A stretch of DNA of 64,000 bases from Burkholderia sp. Bp9142 (lineage in GTDB: Bacteria; Pseudomonadota; Gammaproteobacteria; Burkholderiales; Burkholderiaceae), in contig NZ_QTPP01000001.1 of NCBI RefSeq assembly GCF_003853415.1, positions 372,001 through 436,000 on the forward strand, in the 5' to 3' direction. Positions 45,450 through 54,137 of this stretch are shown piece after piece (position 1 is the stretch's first letter; the number at the start of each line of letters is the position of its first letter). Below the pieces are notes generated by a model. It saw only the letters and a list, made by a program, of their open reading frames with translations. It was not told where the DNA came from and ran no database searches. The position numbers and the translations under genes are program-made.

Positions 45450-45572
45450 ATGCAGGAAACCCGGCAGATCGAATTGCTTGACTGGATGCAGGAAGACACG
45501 CACCCCGAGGCCGTCGACATGATGGTCGAGGATGCCGTGGTGCCGTTCGGCACCGCGCTCTGGCCGGTCTGA
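45450..45572 (+). CDS. 40-residue acidic peptide of unknown function (possible peptide precursor)
   Basis: The ATG at 45450 is preceded by a strong CAGGAGAATTGAC ribosome binding site. The product starts MQETRQIELLDWMQEDTHPE and ends VVPFGTALWPV: a charged, helix-prone N-terminal part with many Glu/Asp and a hydrophobic, uncharged tail. That layout resembles leader/core organisation in ribosomally made, modified peptides, but no cysteine or Ser/Thr cluster is present. It is 58 bp before an M29-aminopeptidase-like gene, with a hairpin between. I do not recognise the family. It could also be a regulatory leader peptide. Confidence 0.55.
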   Translation: MQETRQIELLDWMQEDTHPEAVDMMVEDAVVPFGTALWPV

Positions 45573-45589
45573 GCGGCCAGCCCGTTCCC

Positions 45590-45613
45590 GCGGAAGGGCT
45601 GCGGCCCTTCCGC
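45590..45613 (+). terminator. Hairpin between the small peptide gene and the M29-like gene
   Basis: A perfect 9-bp stem GCGGAAGGG / CCCTTCCGC with the loop CTGCGG lies 18 bp after the peptide stop and 17 bp before the next start. With no T-run, it may act as a partial terminator or RNA-stabilising element that favours peptide over downstream expression. Confidence 0.5.
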
Positions 45614-45630
45614 CGCTTCCGGAGACACGC

Positions 45631-46584
45631 ATGCTGAACCTGCACCGCGCGCTGGGTTTTCACCCGGCGCTGCGCGACAAGCTCGCACGCGGCGAGACGG
45701 GCAAACTGCTGGTCGGCTACGACACCCGCAACCGCGACACCGCATTGCGCGCGTTTTCCGCCCTGCCCGACTCGCTCGACGCGACGACCCTCTGCCTCGA
45801 AAGCACCCCGCCCGCGGAGATCACCGCCGCGCTCGCGCACGCCGACCTGTTCGTGCTGCTGTACGACTCGTCGTGCCTGCCGACGCCGTCGCCGAGCGGC
45901 CCGCCGTTCCTCGCCGCGATCCGTCCCGCGATCGTCGAGCACTGGAGCAAGTCGGTGCTGTTCAAGGATTACGGCCCGCATCTCGACGAGGCGTTCGCCG
46001 AATCGCTCGACGACATCGCCGCGCGCAACGGCCGGTTGATCGAAGCAGCCGCGCGCGCATCGCAGATCCACTTCATCGACGAAGTCGGCAACACGCTGAC
46101 CGGTTCGCTCGCGCCCGGCCAGAAATGGACGAGCGTGGACGGGATGGGCAATCTCGACGTCGTGCCCGGCGAGATCGCGACGCATGTCACCGACCTGCAC
46201 GGCTCGATCATGTTCAGCGGCACGTTTCTCGGCACCGTGCCGTTCGCGATCAAGTACCGCGTGGCGGAGCGGCTCGCGACACTGCATGTCGAAGACAGCC
46301 TGATCGTCGATTTCGACAGCGACGACGCGGGCTTCCGGCGCGACTTCACGGCGTATCTCGACCGGCATGACAATCACCGGCGCATCGAGGAATTCGGCAT
46401 CGGCACGAACCTCGGTATCCGCGGGCTGTACGGCCGCAACGCCGGCTTCGAGGAACGCCATCCGGGCCTGCATCTCGGCCTCGGCGGCGGCGCGAACGGC
46501 AGCCATCACCTCGACCTGATCTTCGCGCGCGGCACGCTCGCGTTCGACGAGCGGATCGTGTTCGACGGCGCGTTCGCCGTCTGA
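45631..46584 (+). CDS. M29 (leucyl aminopeptidase/AmpT-like) family protein
   Basis: The product is 317 residues with no signal peptide. The C-terminal half matches the M29 metallopeptidase core: NLDVVPGEIATHV (ligand Glu), RRIEEFGIGTN (ligand Glu), HLGLGGGANGSHHLDLIF (His and H-x-D ligands), and a closing VFDGAF. The tyrosine usually found after the HxxLG motif is not evident. The N-terminal half is shorter and poorly conserved compared with AmpS/AmpT (about 400 residues). A GGAGACA ribosome binding site precedes the ATG at 45631. Coupling with a tiny acidic peptide suggests it trims or modifies that peptide (inference). Confidence 0.72.
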   Translation: MLNLHRALGFHPALRDKLARGETGKLLVGYDTRNRDTALRAFSALPDSLDATTLCLESTPPAEITAALAHADLFVLLYDSSCLPTPSPSGPPFLAAIRPAIVEHWSKSVLFKDYGPHLDEAFAESLDDIAARNGRLIEAAARASQIHFIDEVGNTLTGSLAPGQKWTSVDGMGNLDVVPGEIATHVTDLHGSIMFSGTFLGTVPFAIKYRVAERLATLHVEDSLIVDFDSDDAGFRRDFTAYLDRHDNHRRIEEFGIGTNLGIRGLYGRNAGFEERHPGLHLGLGGGANGSHHLDLIFARGTLAFDERIVFDGAFAV

Positions 46585-46592
46585 CGCCGGAA

Positions 46593-47102
46593 TCAGGCTT
46601 CGGCGGCCACCGTGTCGCCGAGCCACTTGAACATCACGAGGCAGTCGACGAAGCCGAGCCGCGCATGACGATACGCGCGCGGCAGGCGGCCGACGATCTC
46701 GAAGCCGAGCTTCTGCCACAACGCGACCGCCACTTCGTTCGTCGCGACCACCGAGTTGAACTGCATCGCGAGGAAGCCGCGTTCGCGGGCCACCTGCTGC
46801 GAGTGCTCGCACATCAGGCGTGCGACGCCCTTGCCGCGCGCGGCCTCGCTGACCATATAGCCGCAGTTGCACACGTGATTGCCGGGGCCCGCCGCGTTCG
46901 CCTTCAGGTAGTACGAGCCGAGCAGCACGCCGTCCTCCTCGGCGACCCACGTGCAGAGCGGCGCGTCGAGCCACAGCGCGCGGGCAGCTTCGCGCGTCGG
47001 CGCCGGATCGAATGCGTAGGTCTCCTGCGCGGCGACGATCGCGTGGTACGTGGGCCAGAAGCGGGGGAAGTCGTCTGCGGTCATCGGGCGAAGCGTGATC
47101 AT
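46593..47102 (-). CDS. GNAT family N-acetyltransferase
   Basis: The product is 169 residues. The acetyl-CoA loop reads VSEAARGKGVARLMCEHSQQ, followed by FNSVVATNEVAVALWQKLGFEIVGRLPRAYRH. This matches amino-acid-directed GNATs (phosphinothricin-type subgroup). It is convergent with the M29-like gene, separated by only 8 bp. The start at 47102 (MITLRPMTADDF) is at the conserved opening. Confidence 0.88.
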   Translation of the reverse strand: MITLRPMTADDFPRFWPTYHAIVAAQETYAFDPAPTREAARALWLDAPLCTWVAEEDGVLLGSYYLKANAAGPGNHVCNCGYMVSEAARGKGVARLMCEHSQQVARERGFLAMQFNSVVATNEVAVALWQKLGFEIVGRLPRAYRHARLGFVDCLVMFKWLGDTVAAEA

Positions 47103-47162
47103 GCGGGTTCTCTCGTGAATGGGTTGGGAATCATGCGCGTGGCGCGACACCGCGTCAGTGCG

Positions 47163-48212
47163 TCAGTGCGGGCCGCCGTCGCGCAGCAGGCCGCTGCGAT
47201 AGGTGCCCGGCGGCACACCATACCAGCGCTTGAACGCCTGCGAGAAACTCGACAGGTCGCTGAAGCCGAGCCGCTCGGCGACTTCCGTCAGCGACAGGCG
47301 TGCATCGCCGAGCAGCGTCTCGGCCATCGCGCCGCGCGCCTGCGCGAGCAGCGTGCGAAACGTCGTGCCTTCTTCCTGCAGCCGGCGCTTCAGCGTGCGC
47401 GGGCTCGTGTTCATCAGCCGCGCCATGTCCTCGAGCGAGAACGGCACGTTGCCGGGCGTCGCCGTCAGGTATTGCCGCACCATCTCCGACGTGCCGACCC
47501 GCGCGCGCCGCGCTTCGACCAGTTGGCCGCACATCTGCTCGCACATCGAGACCGTCAGCGGGTTCGCATGCGGCAGCGGCCGGTCGAGAAACGCGCGGTC
47601 GAAGACGAGGCTGTTCGTGCGCGCGCCGAACGCGGGTTCGACGCCGGCGATGCGCGGTGCGGGTGCACGTGTGGACGCGGATGCACTCGCCGCGCTCGCG
47701 GCCTGCATCGTGAAGCGCGACAACGCGAAATCGCCGCCGCCGATTTCCTGCAGCAGCACGGCCGCGGCCGCCATGTCGCGCTCGACGAGGAACCGGCTCA
47801 GGTCGGCATCGAGCTCCGGCGCGCCGAAATTGAGCACGCACGCCTGCGGCTCCTCGCGATACGTGATCACCGTGAACGCATACGTGAGCGGCAGGAAGCG
47901 CATCGCGAGCGCCAGCGCGTCGCGCGCGGTTGCGCTCGCGATCAGTCCGTAACCCCACACGCCGTAAGCGGAGAAGTGATAGCGCTGCCCGAGCTCGAAC
48001 CCGAGGCCCGGCGTGCGCCCGAGCGCGCGCAACAGGTTGCCGGTCAGCCGCAGTTCCTGCGCGGCCGTCACCTCGACGTTCGGATCGTCGAGCTGCGCGT
48101 CCGCGAGGCCCGTGCCGGCCAGCAACGTCGTGCGCGGCACGCCGCGTTCGCCGCCGAAATCGACCAGCAGCCGCGCGCTGGCCGGACTCCGGGTGAAGTC
48201 CCAGAAGCTCAT
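47163..48212 (-). CDS. AraC family regulator with arabinose-binding-like N-domain (OruR/ArgR-type)
   Basis: The product is 349 residues. The N-terminal half is the PF12625-like sensory domain (LRLTGNLLRALGRTPGLGFELGQRYHFSAYGVWGYGL). The C-terminal AraC DNA-binding domain ends LSLTEVAERLGFSDLSSFSQAFKRWYGVPPGTYR. The start at 48212 (MSFWDFT) is preferred. It is divergent from the aldehyde dehydrogenase/GMC/monooxygenase operon and is its likely regulator. Confidence 0.9.
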   Translation of the reverse strand: MSFWDFTRSPASARLLVDFGGERGVPRTTLLAGTGLADAQLDDPNVEVTAAQELRLTGNLLRALGRTPGLGFELGQRYHFSAYGVWGYGLIASATARDALALAMRFLPLTYAFTVITYREEPQACVLNFGAPELDADLSRFLVERDMAAAAVLLQEIGGGDFALSRFTMQAASAASASASTRAPAPRIAGVEPAFGARTNSLVFDRAFLDRPLPHANPLTVSMCEQMCGQLVEARRARVGTSEMVRQYLTATPGNVPFSLEDMARLMNTSPRTLKRRLQEEGTTFRTLLAQARGAMAETLLGDARLSLTEVAERLGFSDLSSFSQAFKRWYGVPPGTYRSGLLRDGGPH

Positions 48213-48356
48213 GCGGAGAAACCCTCGAAGCGCCGATTTGGCCCAAATACTAAAACAATTGTCCCGAAGCAGCATTGGTGTTTTCCCATGCGGCCCGCAC
48301 CATCGGCGTCATCAGTCGTCGCCTGAACGACGCCAACGCCCTTCGGAGGAGACACC

Positions 48357-49778
48357 ATGCGACCGAGTCGCCCACCCGATCTCGCGGCCCGCTTCGAACG
48401 CCAGCGCGAAGCATTCGCCCGCGACCCCGCCCCGCCGCTCGCGATCCGCCTGTCGCGACTCGATCGCCTGCGCGCGCTGCTCGATACGCACGAAGCGTCG
48501 ATCGTGCGCGCGATCGACGCCGATTTCGGCGGACGCTCCGCGCACGAAACACGTCTCGCCGAACTCTTCGTCGTTCGAAGCGGCCTGCGCCATGCCCGCG
48601 CGCACTTGCGGCACTGGATGCGCGAACGCCGCGTGCCGACCGCACCGCACTTCCGGCCCGGCTACAACCGGCTCGCGCCGCAGCCGCGCGGCGTCGTCGG
48701 CGTGATGGCCCCGTGGAACTACCCGCTTCAGCTCGCGATCGGCCCCGCGGTCGCGGCGCTCGCCGCCGGCAACCGCGTGCTGGTCAAGCCGTCGGAGCTG
48801 ACGCCGAGGCTGTCGGCCCTGCTCGACACGCTCGTCGCCGACGCGTTCGATGCCGACGAGTTGGGCATCGTGACGGGCGACGTCGACACCGCGAAGGCAT
48901 TCGCGCGCCTGCCGTTCGACCATCTGTTCTTCACCGGCTCGACCGCGGTCGGGCGCGACGTCGCGCAAGCCGCGGCCGAGAACCTGACGCCCGTCACGCT
49001 GGAACTCGGCGGCAAGTCGCCCGCGATCCTCGACCCGTCGTGCGACGTCGCGCACGCGGCCGGGCGCATCGCGTTCGGCAAGCTGCTCAATGCCGGCCAG
49101 ACCTGCATCGCGCCCGACTATCTGCTGGTCCCGGCCGGCACCGCCGAGACCGTCGCCGCGCGCCTGTCGGACGCGATCGCGCGCCGCTACCCGACGCTCG
49201 CCGGCAACCCCGACTACACGGCGATCATCGGCGCGCGGCATCGCGACCGCCTCGCGGCGCTGGTCGACGACGCGCGCGACGGCGGCGCGCACGTGCTCGA
49301 AGTCAATCCGGCCGGCGAACGCTTCGCCGCGGGCTCGCGCAAGTTCGCGCCGACGCTCGTGCTCGGCGCGCGCGACACGATGCGGGTGATGCGCGAGGAG
49401 ATCTTCGGCCCCGTGCTGCCGATCGTCGAATACGCGGACCTCGACGACGCGATCGATCGCGTGAATCGCGGCCCGCGCCCGCTCGCGCTGTACTGGTTCG
49501 GCCGCGATGCCGCGCGCCGCGACCGCGTGCTGCGGGAAACCGTGTCGGGCGGCGTCACGGTCAACGACTGCCTGTGGCATCTCGCGCAGGAACACCAGCC
49601 GTTCGGCGGCGTCGGCCCGAGCGGCATCGGCGCGTATCACGGCAAATGGGGCTTCGACACCTTCAGCCATCACAAGCCGGTGTTCCACCAGGCACGCCGC
49701 AGCGGCACCGCGCTGTTCCACCCGCCGTACGGCAGGACTTTCGCGCTGCTGCTGCGCGTGCTGACGCGCATCGCGTGA
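48357..49778 (+). CDS. Coniferyl-aldehyde-dehydrogenase-like NAD(P)-dependent aldehyde dehydrogenase
   Basis: The product is 473 residues. Catalytic features include the Glu of LELGGKSPAIL, the nucleophilic Cys in LNAGQTCIAPDYLLVP, and cofactor loop FTGSTAVGRDV. The short class-3-like form with the MAPWNYPLQL opening resembles coniferyl aldehyde dehydrogenase (CalB). It would oxidise an aldehyde from the neighbouring GMC alcohol oxidase. A GGAGGAGAC ribosome binding site precedes the ATG at 48357. It is the first gene of a three-gene operon. Confidence 0.9.
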   Translation: MRPSRPPDLAARFERQREAFARDPAPPLAIRLSRLDRLRALLDTHEASIVRAIDADFGGRSAHETRLAELFVVRSGLRHARAHLRHWMRERRVPTAPHFRPGYNRLAPQPRGVVGVMAPWNYPLQLAIGPAVAALAAGNRVLVKPSELTPRLSALLDTLVADAFDADELGIVTGDVDTAKAFARLPFDHLFFTGSTAVGRDVAQAAAENLTPVTLELGGKSPAILDPSCDVAHAAGRIAFGKLLNAGQTCIAPDYLLVPAGTAETVAARLSDAIARRYPTLAGNPDYTAIIGARHRDRLAALVDDARDGGAHVLEVNPAGERFAAGSRKFAPTLVLGARDTMRVMREEIFGPVLPIVEYADLDDAIDRVNRGPRPLALYWFGRDAARRDRVLRETVSGGVTVNDCLWHLAQEHQPFGGVGPSGIGAYHGKWGFDTFSHHKPVFHQARRSGTALFHPPYGRTFALLLRVLTRIA

Positions 49779-49804
49779 TCCATCGACCATCGGGAGACGA
49801 TTCC

Positions 49805-51523
49805 ATGAGCAAGACTTTCGACTACATCGTCGTCGGCGGCGGTTCGGGCGGATGCGTCGTCGCAGGGCGACTGACCGAGGACCCGGCCGCGACCGTCTGC
49901 GTACTCGAGGCCGGCGGCCGCGGCGACGGCACGGTCGTCAACGTGCCGACCGGCGCGGTCGCGATGCTGCCGACCCGCATGAACAACTGGGCGTTCGACA
50001 CCGTGCCGCAGCCGGGGCTCGGCGGGCGCATCGGCTATCAGCCGCGCGGCAAGGCGCTGGGCGGTTCGTCCGCGATCAACGCGATGGTCTACATTCGCGG
50101 CCATCGCGTCGACTACGACGGCTGGGCGGCGCTCGGCAACGCAGGCTGGTCCTACGACGACGTGCTGCCGTACTTTCGCCTGAGCGAGCACAACGAGCGC
50201 TTCGACGACGCATTTCACGGCCGCGACGGCCCGCTGTGGGTCAGCGACCTGCGCACCGGCAACCCGTTCCATGCACGCTACCTGGAAGCAGCGCGGCAGG
50301 CGGGCCTGCCCCTCACCGACGACTTCAACGGCGCACGGCAGGAAGGCGTCGGCATCTACCAGGTCACGCAGAAACACGGCGAGCGGTGGAGCGCGGCGCG
50401 CGCGTATTTGCTGCCGCACGTCGGCCGTCGCGACAACCTGACGGTCGAGACGCACGCGCAGGTGTTGCGCATCCTGTTCGACGGCACGCGTGCGACAGGC
50501 GTCGAGGTGCGGCAGCACGGCGAAGTCCGCACGCTGCGCGCGCGGCGCGAAGTCGTGCTCGCGGCCGGCGCGCTGCAGACGCCTCAACTGCTGATGCTGT
50601 CGGGCGTCGGTCCGGCCGGCGAACTGCAGCGGCTCGGCATTCCGGTGCGCGCCGACCTGCCCGGCGTCGGCCGCAACCTGCAGGATCATCCGGACTTCAT
50701 CCTCGGCTACCGCACGCGCAGCCCCGACACGATGGGCGTGTCCGCGCGCGGCGGCCTGCGCATGCTGCGCGAGTTCGCGCGCTTTCGCCGCGAACGGCGC
50801 GGGATGCTGACGTCGAATTTCGCGGAAGGCGGCGGCTTCCTCAAGACGCGTGCCGACCTCGATGCACCCGACATCCAGCTGCACTTCGTCGTCGCGCTCG
50901 TCGACGATCATGCGCGCCGGCTGCACGCCGGCCACGGGCTGTCGTGCCACGTGTGCCTGCTGCGGCCGCGCAGCCGCGGCTCGGTCACGCTGCACGGCGC
51001 CGATCCGCTCGCCGCGCCGCGCATCGACCCCGCGTTCTTCGACGATCCGCGCGACCTCGACGACATGGTCGCCGGCTTCCGGCTCACGCGCCGGCTGATG
51101 GAAGCGCCGGCACTCGCCGAATGGACCACGCGCGATCTGTTCACCGCGAACGTGACGACCGACGACGAGATCCGCGACGTGCTGCGCCGGCGCACCGACA
51201 CCGTGTATCACCCGGTGGGCACCTGCCGGATGGGGCGCGACGCGCTCGCGGTCGTCGATCCGCAATTGCGCGTGCACGGCGTGCAGGGGCTGCGCATCGT
51301 CGATGCGTCGGTCATGCCGACGCTGATCGGTGGCAACACCAACGCGCCGACGATCATGATCGCCGAGAAGGCCGTCGACCTGATCCGCGGCGTGCGGCGT
51401 GTGCCGGCATGCTCGACTGTCGACACCGAATACGAACCGGCCGATGGGCCAATGCATCGCGACACCGTTCCCGCGTCGCACGACGCGATCCAGCCCGAGG
51501 AAACCCGCCATGTCGTCGCCTGA
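49805..51523 (+). CDS. GMC family FAD-dependent oxidoreductase (choline/alcohol dehydrogenase-like)
   Basis: The product is 572 residues. The FAD site DYIVVGGGSGGCVVAGRL is at the N-terminus. GMC signatures follow: RGKALGGSSAINAMVYIRGH and AGALQTPQLLMLSGVGP. The active-site histidine lies in YHPVGTCRMG, with the second catalytic region GGNTNAPTIMIAEKA. These enzymes oxidise primary or secondary alcohols to aldehydes or ketones. It extends about 40 residues past the usual end. The next gene starts inside its last codons. Confidence 0.92.
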   Translation: MSKTFDYIVVGGGSGGCVVAGRLTEDPAATVCVLEAGGRGDGTVVNVPTGAVAMLPTRMNNWAFDTVPQPGLGGRIGYQPRGKALGGSSAINAMVYIRGHRVDYDGWAALGNAGWSYDDVLPYFRLSEHNERFDDAFHGRDGPLWVSDLRTGNPFHARYLEAARQAGLPLTDDFNGARQEGVGIYQVTQKHGERWSAARAYLLPHVGRRDNLTVETHAQVLRILFDGTRATGVEVRQHGEVRTLRARREVVLAAGALQTPQLLMLSGVGPAGELQRLGIPVRADLPGVGRNLQDHPDFILGYRTRSPDTMGVSARGGLRMLREFARFRRERRGMLTSNFAEGGGFLKTRADLDAPDIQLHFVVALVDDHARRLHAGHGLSCHVCLLRPRSRGSVTLHGADPLAAPRIDPAFFDDPRDLDDMVAGFRLTRRLMEAPALAEWTTRDLFTANVTTDDEIRDVLRRRTDTVYHPVGTCRMGRDALAVVDPQLRVHGVQGLRIVDASVMPTLIGGNTNAPTIMIAEKAVDLIRGVRRVPACSTVDTEYEPADGPMHRDTVPASHDAIQPEETRHVVA

Positions 51524-53948
51524 AGCTTCCCGTTCCGCCGAATCGGCCGCGCCGCTGTCGGCGATCATCATCGGCGCCGGCTTCGCCGGCATCGGCATGG
51601 CCGTCGCGCTGCAACGCGCCGGCATTCACGACTTCGTGATCGTCGAACGCTCGCACGACGTCGGCGGCGTGTGGCGCGACAACCGCTACCCGGGCGCCGC
51701 GTGCGACGTGCCCTCGCATCTGTACTCGTTCTCGTTCGAGCCCAACCCGAACTGGTCGCGCATATTCGCGCCGCAGCCCGAAATCTACGCGTACCTGCAG
51801 CATTGCGCGCGCAAGTACGGCCTCGCGCGCCATCTGCGGTTCGGCGCCGAGGTCGCGCACGCGCAGTACGACGAAGCCCGTGCGCTGTGGGATGTCACGC
51901 TCGTCGACGGCACGACGCTCAGTGCCGCCGTGCTCGTCAGCGGCACCGGCCAGTTGAGCCGCCCCGCGATGCCCGACTTGCCCGGCATCGACACGTTCCG
52001 CGGCCGTGCCTTCCACTCCGCGCACTGGGACCACGACTATCCGCTCGCGGGCAAGCGCGTCGCCGTGGTCGGTACCGGCGCATCGGCGATCCAGTTCGTC
52101 CCCGCGATCGCCGGCGACGTCGAGCGCCTCGTCGTGTTCCAGCGTTCGCCCGCCTACGTGATCCCGCGCCCGGACCGCGCGTATCGTCCGTGGGAGCAGG
52201 CACTGCTCCGCCGGCTGCCGTGGGCGATGAAGCTGCATCGCGCGGCGATCTACGTGCGCTACGAGTCCCGTGCGATCGCGTTCACGCGGCTGCACGGGCT
52301 GATGGATGTCGCGGTCGGCCGGCCGTTCCGCAAGCTGCTCGCGCGCGACGTGCGCGACCCCGCGCTGCGCGATCGGCTCACGCCCGACTATCCGATCGGC
52401 TGCAAGCGGCTCCTGCTGTCGAGCGACTATCTCGCCACGATCGGCCGCGACAACGTCGCACTCGTCACGCAGCGCATCCGGCTCGTGACCGAAACCGGCA
52501 TCGAGACCGACGACGGCGTGCACCATCCGGTCGACGCGATCGTCTACGGCACCGGTTTCGCGGCGACCGAGTTCCTGTCGCCGATGCGCATCACGGGCCG
52601 CGACGGACTCGACCTGAACGACGCATGGCGCCGCGGCGCGCAGGCCTATCTCGGGCTCACCGTGCCGGGCTTCCCGAACTTCTTCATGCTGTACGGCCCG
52701 AATACCAATCTCGGCCACAACTCGATCGTCTACATGCTCGAGAGCCAGATCGCGCACGTGATGCGCTGCGTGCGCGCGATGCGGCGCGACGGCGCGCGCG
52801 CGATCGACGTCGATCCGCGTCGCTACCGGCGCTACAACGCGCACGTGCAGCAGCGGCTCGAAGGCTCGGTGTGGAGCGGCTGCAAGAGCTGGTACGTCGA
52901 TGCGTCGGGGCACAACAGCACGAACTGGCCGGGCTTCACGCTGACCTATCGATGGATCACGCGCTTCACGGGGCTGTCCGCGTATCGCTTCACGCAACCC
53001 GCCACGCCGGCGCACGGCGTCGTCGTCGCGCCACCCGCGGGTCGCGTGGAAGCGCTTGCCGCCGCGTCGCTGCGCGGTTTCCTGCGCGTCGCGTTCCGGC
53101 CGCTGATCGGGCCGCCGTTCGGCGCGCGCATGCAGCGCCGCGTCGTCGCGTTGCTGTCGCCGCTGATGCCGGGCGCGGGCGGCACGCTGCGCTACCGGAC
53201 GTCCGCCGCCGGCGTGCCGGTCGAAGTGATCGCGCCGAAGCGCGGCGACGCGGGCGGTGCGATCCTCTACCTGCACGGCGGCGCGTTCTGTCTCGGCGGC
53301 CCGCATACGCATCGCGGCGTGACGACGCGCCTCGCGACCGAAGCCGGCCTGCCCGTGTGGGCGCCCGACTACCGGCTCGCGCCCGAGCATCCGAGCCCGG
53401 CGGCGCTCGACGACGCGCTGGCCGCCTACGATGCGTTGCGCGCGCAGGGCCATGCGCCGCACCGGATCGTGCTTGCCGGCGATTCGGCCGGCGGCGCGCT
53501 CGCGCTGGCGCTCGCTCTCGCACTGCGCGAGCGTGGCGAACCCGCTGCCGCCGCGCTGCTGCTGATCTCGCCCGTGACCGACCCGGCGCTCGGCGGCGAC
53601 ACGCTCGCGTCGCGCCGCCACGACGATCCGATGATCCGTCGCGGCTGGCTCGAGCAGGGGTTGCGCTGGTATCACGGCGCCGGATCGCTGGCGCCGCGCG
53701 GCCCGCTCGACACCGACTTGCGCGGCCTGCCGCCGATGCTGGTGCAGGCGGGCGACCAGGAAGTGCTGCTGTCGGATGCGCGGCGGCTCGCGGAGCATGC
53801 GCTTGCCTGCGGCGTGCCGTGTCGGCTGGAGATTCATGCCGCGCGCTGGCATGTGTTTCATCTGCAGGCGTTCTATCTGCGCTCGGCGCGGGACGCGTTG
53901 CGGACGCTGGCGGGGTTTGCCGCGCAGCGGGTGGCGGCGACGGCGTAG
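51510..53948 (+). CDS. Baeyer-Villiger-type flavin monooxygenase fused to an alpha/beta hydrolase (esterase)
   Basis: The product is 812 residues with two complete enzymes. Residues 15-490 are a class B flavin monooxygenase: FAD site IIIGAGFAGIGMAVAL, the Baeyer-Villiger fingerprint F163-x-G-x3-H169-x3-W173, and the NADPH site VAVVGTGASAIQFVPAI. Residues about 560-805 are a hormone-sensitive-lipase-type hydrolase: oxyanion HGGAFCLGG near 590, nucleophile GDSAGGALAL near 657, Asp in VQAGDQEVLLSDA and His in WHVFHLQAF. A monooxygenase would make an ester from a ketone and the fused esterase would split it. It overlaps the GMC gene by 14 bp and ends the operon. Confidence 0.9.
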   Translation: MSSPEASRSAESAAPLSAIIIGAGFAGIGMAVALQRAGIHDFVIVERSHDVGGVWRDNRYPGAACDVPSHLYSFSFEPNPNWSRIFAPQPEIYAYLQHCARKYGLARHLRFGAEVAHAQYDEARALWDVTLVDGTTLSAAVLVSGTGQLSRPAMPDLPGIDTFRGRAFHSAHWDHDYPLAGKRVAVVGTGASAIQFVPAIAGDVERLVVFQRSPAYVIPRPDRAYRPWEQALLRRLPWAMKLHRAAIYVRYESRAIAFTRLHGLMDVAVGRPFRKLLARDVRDPALRDRLTPDYPIGCKRLLLSSDYLATIGRDNVALVTQRIRLVTETGIETDDGVHHPVDAIVYGTGFAATEFLSPMRITGRDGLDLNDAWRRGAQAYLGLTVPGFPNFFMLYGPNTNLGHNSIVYMLESQIAHVMRCVRAMRRDGARAIDVDPRRYRRYNAHVQQRLEGSVWSGCKSWYVDASGHNSTNWPGFTLTYRWITRFTGLSAYRFTQPATPAHGVVVAPPAGRVEALAAASLRGFLRVAFRPLIGPPFGARMQRRVVALLSPLMPGAGGTLRYRTSAAGVPVEVIAPKRGDAGGAILYLHGGAFCLGGPHTHRGVTTRLATEAGLPVWAPDYRLAPEHPSPAALDDALAAYDALRAQGHAPHRIVLAGDSAGGALALALALALRERGEPAAAALLLISPVTDPALGGDTLASRRHDDPMIRRGWLEQGLRWYHGAGSLAPRGPLDTDLRGLPPMLVQAGDQEVLLSDARRLAEHALACGVPCRLEIHAARWHVFHLQAFYLRSARDALRTLAGFAAQRVAATA

Positions 53949-53969
53949 CGACAATCCGGTGATGCCGGT

Positions 53970-54001
53970 GATCGAGGCAGCGGTGCACGGCTGCCTCGAT
54001 C
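53970..54001 (+). terminator. Strong hairpin ending the aldehyde dehydrogenase/GMC/monooxygenase operon
   Basis: A perfect 12-bp stem GATCGAGGCAGC / GCTGCCTCGATC with the 8-nt loop GGTGCACG begins 21 bp after the fusion-gene stop. A short TCTT follows. Confidence 0.7.
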
Positions 54002-54137
54002 GGCGCTCTTGCAACAATGCGACACCCTCTTGCCAAAACCGGCCGATTATTTTTTTCCGGTGCACGCGGGCGGCATGATCTCCGCCAGCCTCGGTGCGAT
54101 GCCGCGGCGACTGCCCCCCATCCTGGCGGAGAAACGA

